Assembly (NCBI RefSeq): GCF_019578655.1 | Contig: NC_063256.1 | Location: 15,004,001-15,068,000 of the forward strand | Reading direction: 5' to 3' | DNA length: 64,000 bases | DNA from: Ricinus communis | Taxonomy: Eukaryota; Streptophyta; Magnoliopsida; Malpighiales; Euphorbiaceae | In this document: piece after piece, positions 61,301 through 64,000 of the stretch | Layout: each line of letters opens with the position of its first letter | How positions within the stretch are numbered: position 1 is the stretch's first letter | Notes under the pieces: model-generated | Databases searched by the model: none | What the model was told of the DNA's origin: nothing | The model's input: the letters and a program-made list of their open reading frames with translations, nothing else | Position numbers and translations under genes: made by a program

Positions 61301-62211
61301 CTAAAATACATCAAATGCAAAAGTTACATGGACATAAAAAGTATAAAAGAAATATGTAAATTGGAAGAAAGAAGTTTCTATAAGCCCTAGTTTGTAACCA
61401 ATGTCCAGAAAACATGGGGAATTCCAAGATGCATGTGCTGACTACAATTCGAACTTCATGCATTGAATACTGTTGCCAAATTGCCAGATAGCCAAAGGAG
61501 TAATACAATTCAAACCACTTCCAAAAGCAGGTTTAGGATTTGCAGAATTGGTGCACTAAAGCTTTAATTGAAGCTTGATGGCACAAAATTTCATGTCCTA
61601 GGTACTGACCAGTTGGCGGTAAATGATGGAAAAGAACCCTCAGCCAAAACAATTGAACAAAAGAGGCCAGACTATAAGATTTAATGCAGGAAGTTTGAAA
61701 AACATACTGTTTGAAGACCTTCTCGCTCAAGCATCAATGCTGACTGAACATGTAACTGAACTGCTGCATAAAACTGCTTTTCAGCAATGAGTTTCTCAAT
61801 ACGAGAAGGAACCTGAGTAACCAAACAAAAAAACAAATTATGACAAGGAAATAACAGAGACAATGAAGTGGAATAGTATTGTGCTGACAGTTAGTTGGTA
61901 AGAAGGTTGAGAGGAAAATATAGGAAGACAAATCAAAGTCTGCTTTACAGTATATTGATTGCTTATGCAAATACTCTACTATAGCAAATCCACATTATCC
62001 AGCTCGTAATAAAAATCAATAGTGAATTTAGACAAACCTTAGCTATGCCCTCAATCTGATCTAATAGAGAAATTATATGCCGCAGAGTAACAGACCGATA
62101 CCACAACTGATGCAATTGCTTGCTCCGGGCACCAAGGCGCTTCTTTGCTTCAGCCAAATCAACCTTTAGAGTAGCGATACTTTCTGTAGATTCACTGAAC
62201 AACCGCAAGAT
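46320..62211 (-). CDS. SEC8: Exocyst complex component SEC8 (5' end outside window)
   Basis: SEC8 is one of eight exocyst subunits that tether Golgi-derived vesicles to the plasma membrane; in plants it serves polarised growth such as pollen tubes and also cytokinesis. 24 exons encode about 972 residues; the Arabidopsis protein is about 1,050, so roughly 85 N-terminal residues lie beyond 64,000. Exons, 5' to 3': 62211-62038, 61812-61708, 61236-61127, 60770-60603, 60178-60001, 59880-59774, 58720-58413, 58342-58179, 58030-57915, 57715-57645, 55771-55641, 55552-55503, 52325-52225, 51584-51472, 51265-51158, 49447-49256, 48946-48861, 47983-47836, 47746-47669, 47250-47149, 47006-46932, 46720-46625, 46537-46488, 46407-46320. 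All phases agree. Landmarks: QLWYRSVTLRHIISLLDQIE in the N-terminal Sec8 domain, EDLHLHLYNKGEY, PVSPVMAPAGKAQAAAKELL, EGYGSAAVLPEQGIYLAAS, LIGRHDIEKLMRLD, RVEMQLETIFHMQ. Three donors are GC and one is GA; see the splice-site entries. Without the GA site the gene looks intact. Confidence 0.93.
46623..46624 (-). other. GC splice donor after SEC8 exon ending at 46625
   Basis: The exon ends ...TTTGAG and the intron begins GCAAGT; the next exon starts GCCTTGCTTGC in frame. It fits the strong-consensus GC-AG class (AG|GCAAGT). The nearby GT would shift the frame. Confidence 0.85.
48160..48178. repeat. (GT)n microsatellite in a SEC8 intron
   Basis: A run of about ten GT dinucleotides. Confidence 0.85.
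50336..50352 (+). promoter_or_regulatory. Telo-box-like motif upstream of the intronic pseudogene
   Basis: AACCCTAAACCCTAAAC is a double telo box, common in promoters of plant housekeeping genes. It lies about 250 bp before the pseudogene coding remains and is followed by a CT-rich tract, as in plant 5' UTRs. It may be the promoter copied along with the gene. Confidence 0.45.
50580..50890 (+). pseudogene. TMEM53/DUF829-like alpha/beta-hydrolase pseudogene inside a SEC8 intron
   Basis: On the plus strand, antisense to SEC8, one frame reads DDHVMTILLGWLGVNQKLLKHYV, a stop, then YNSKGIHTIKFAVEVG, a stop, and later DCIFHTFSN. This is the N-terminal part of the DUF829/TMEM53 family, which has LLGWLGAxxKHLKRYVEWY and FHTFSNTGW. 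An upstream piece (FHLEPSSQDSHQWERG) is in another frame. Three or more stops, a frameshift and loss of everything after HTFSN show it is dead. Confidence 0.65.
51156..51157 (-). other. GC splice donor after SEC8 exon ending at 51158
   Basis: The exon ends ATGGAG and the intron begins GCAAGA; the next exon starts GCAGTTCTTGAG, keeping SYME-AVLEK in frame. No GT offers the right phase. Confidence 0.85.
51470..51471 (-). other. GC splice donor after SEC8 exon ending at 51472
   Basis: The exon ends GCAAAAGAG and the intron begins GCAAGT; the next exon starts GTGCTTGGGTGG, giving LAKE-VLGWA in frame. Confidence 0.85.
52216..52224 (-). other. Anomalous GA splice donor in SEC8
   Basis: After the exon ending ...GCTATATCAA at 52,225 the intron starts GAAAGTTTC. 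One change (A to T at the second base, plus-strand position 52223) would make the ideal donor GTAAGTTTC. The next exon needs exactly one base carried over, which only this point supplies. The nearby AA|GTTTC would shift the frame; an AT start at 52,215 (ATATCCTATA, U12-like) would keep the frame but add three residues. Confidence 0.7.
53012..53064. repeat. ~26-bp tandem duplication in a SEC8 intron
   Basis: ACTACTCTGCAAATAAGTGG followed by CAAAG appears twice in a row without change, a small recent duplication. Confidence 0.85.
56158..56193. repeat. 18-bp tandem duplication in a SEC8 intron
   Basis: CCACCTGATTGTACCAGG occurs twice in direct succession. Confidence 0.85.
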
Positions 62212-64000
62212 CTGAGGGAAAGAAAAAGAAACCAATGATATCCAGAATATAGGAATCAAGTCTAATTTTTCCAGAATGCAAAGATATATAAAACAATAAA
62301 AGTCCATATATGAAGGATCTTTTACAAGGTAAAATTGTCATCAGACAGCACTTGAGCAGAAATGTTGCTGTAGAATTCAAGGTAAAATCATAAAACCCAG
62401 TTTGTTATTCCACTCACTGAATTCATATCCCTTAATCCTTCCATCAGTTAACAATTATCAATTTTTCACATAATAATAAGTAACTCCATAGGACTAAGTT
62501 CATAATAGCATAACTACATAAGGAACATAATGGACAGTTAATAATCAGAAAAATAAATTTGGAGAAAAAAATAAAAAAAAAGAAACAGCAGATTTAAGGT
62601 TTTCATAAAAATAGAGAAAATTACCATTTTTATCTATAGATCACGAATCTAAGATGTCAAGGATAGATGTTACTTTTAACAAGCAACAAAGCAACAATCA
62701 CAGCTAACCTAATAGCTATCTTAAAGCTAGAAGCTCAACTCTGTCACCACAAGCTCAATTTTCTCATGTAATTCATTCTTTCACTAGAAACTCAAAACCA
62801 AGCCAAGCAGATCAGATCAGCTCTTTCAAGCCCTCATAAAAGGCCGCTCTAACATCATCTAATAGGTAATATCAACTTTTATAATTGGCATAACTGAGGA
62901 AGCCCATATCAAAATTATAACCACGGGAACAGGAAGCACACCAGAATGCATATAATTCACATGAGGAAGAGCAATCTTTATCCCTTACCCTCACCACAAG
63001 TTAACAGGGTTGCCTCTAACCTTCGGCATCACACTCGACCTCCTTCACATCCTATCATTCCATTCTTTAAGCAACAGTTTAATATGCCCACTTATCCTAC
63101 TTGATTAAAGGAAATAAATTTTGCAGTATGCACAACAGCATCTTTTGATCAGACATCAGTCTCAGTTCTCAAGAGCCTCAGCCAAAAAATAGCACCTCAC
63201 TAGACCAGCCCATATTCTAATCAACAATTCAATTTCTTTTGTCATCTATACTTGAAAAAAGAAAAATCTAGAAAGAGATTTTTTGTGGCTTGGCTTCAAT
63301 TATGGTGTTTCGTCTTATGCAAAATACCTCCTCACCCTGTATAAAGCAATAATATATAATAGAATAAAAAAGAAAAGGAACAAAAAGGTCAATTAAGCTT
63401 TCTTGTACCACAAAAGTAAATTTATCTTTGAAAATTACACAACAAAAATTAAGTTGTTGAAGTTACCGGTTGTACTTAGCAATATTGAATGGGCTAATAG
63501 ATATGTGTTAATATGTTTCGTTTATAGCTTCTTTTCCTTTCAATGTGATTATGAAATTTCAAAAAATGATTTCATTTGAAAGCTGAAAGTCATTTTCCTT
63601 GAATACAGGCTACTCTTCCCTTGGACTAAAGAAACAATTTCCATTTAACAAGTTCCTCTGTGCCAGAAAGATTGGAGAATGGAAAAAATGTATTCCAGGA
63701 GATATTTTCCTCTAAACAAACTGACATCAAGACTTTTCATGGCTCTGGGACCCTATTACTAATGCAAAAACATTTAGCTGGAATTTTGTCTAAGTATTAT
63801 GCTACTTCTCAAAGAAATCTTTTGGAACAAAAATCATAAGATTCTATTTGCTAAATCATGTGAGATGAACAGAAGTAACAAGAAGAATGGTGTGTTTTGG
63901 TAGCATCCCCAAGCATAGTATGAAAATCCATATTGTAATTCATACCACAAATAATATTGAAAAAGTACAGAAACGATAGGCATACATTATGATATACTAA
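62212..64000 (-). other. SEC8 upstream intron, open at the window edge
   Basis: The exon starting at 62,211 has a clear CAG acceptor in phase 0, but no match to the missing SEC8 N-terminus (the stretch before QILRLF) is present in these 1.8 kb. They are therefore read as a long intron whose donor, and the first exons, lie outside the window. No other gene is seen. Confidence 0.6.

Noticed and set aside
62212..64000. Missing N-terminal exons of SEC8
   Set aside because: No stretch encodes the expected N-terminal residues; the phase-0 acceptor at 62,212 implies they lie beyond the window.

Overview
This is a window of nuclear DNA from a flowering plant, most likely a eudicot. It is AT-rich, has intron-bearing genes with plant splice sites, a plant-type UDP-glycosyltransferase, a plastid-targeted pseudouridine synthase, a plant exocyst subunit, and many plant transposable elements. 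I cannot name the species. Only three genes look functional; they are separated by layers of transposon and viral debris.

Layout. 1-478: left flank. 479-1861 (-): intact single-exon UDP-glycosyltransferase (UGT75-like). About 2.0-5.4 kb: a possible SINE, AT-rich repeats, a non-autonomous terminal-inverted-repeat element and transposon scraps. 7.0-10.65 kb (-): a broken MuDR-like transposase gene split by a ~1.7 kb insertion. 10.9-12.75 kb (+): a broken hAT transposase with a candidate 3' terminus. 13.1-16.6 kb (-): a Ty3/gypsy gag fragment with primer-binding site and a ~2.2 kb LTR carrying three hairpin-forming repeats. 16.8-17.7 kb (-): a second, different gypsy gag relic. 18.66-23.64 kb (-): an endogenous pararetrovirus (Caulimoviridae-like) relic with coat, zinc-knuckle, protease, reverse transcriptase and RNase H parts, broken many times. 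24.1-28.06 kb (+): a ten-exon plastid rRNA pseudouridine synthase (SVR1/RluB type), for which I could place every exon. 28.7-34.07 kb: intergenic, with a gypsy pol scrap, a decayed ~60-bp tandem repeat and AT-rich repeats. 34,073-41,183 (-): a complete-length Ty3/gypsy element with two 718-bp LTRs, 5-bp target duplication, primer-binding site and polypurine tract, but broken coding capacity. 41.7-44.5 kb: ~355-bp repeats, two of them adjacent and nearly identical. 46,320-62,211 and beyond (-): SEC8, with 24 exons covering about 972 residues; the first ~85 residues lie past the right edge.

The three genes have unrelated jobs: small-molecule glucosylation in the cytosol, rRNA modification in plastids, and exocytic vesicle tethering. 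There is no sign of an operon or biosynthetic cluster. The features most worth a second look are in SEC8: one intron begins GA where GT is expected, three others begin GC, and a decayed TMEM53/DUF829-like gene copy with its apparent promoter sits inside an intron. Others are a partial copy of an SVR1 exon in the next intron, covarying hairpins in an LTR, and a young gypsy insertion whose genes are already wrecked. I found no previously undescribed biological system in the window.
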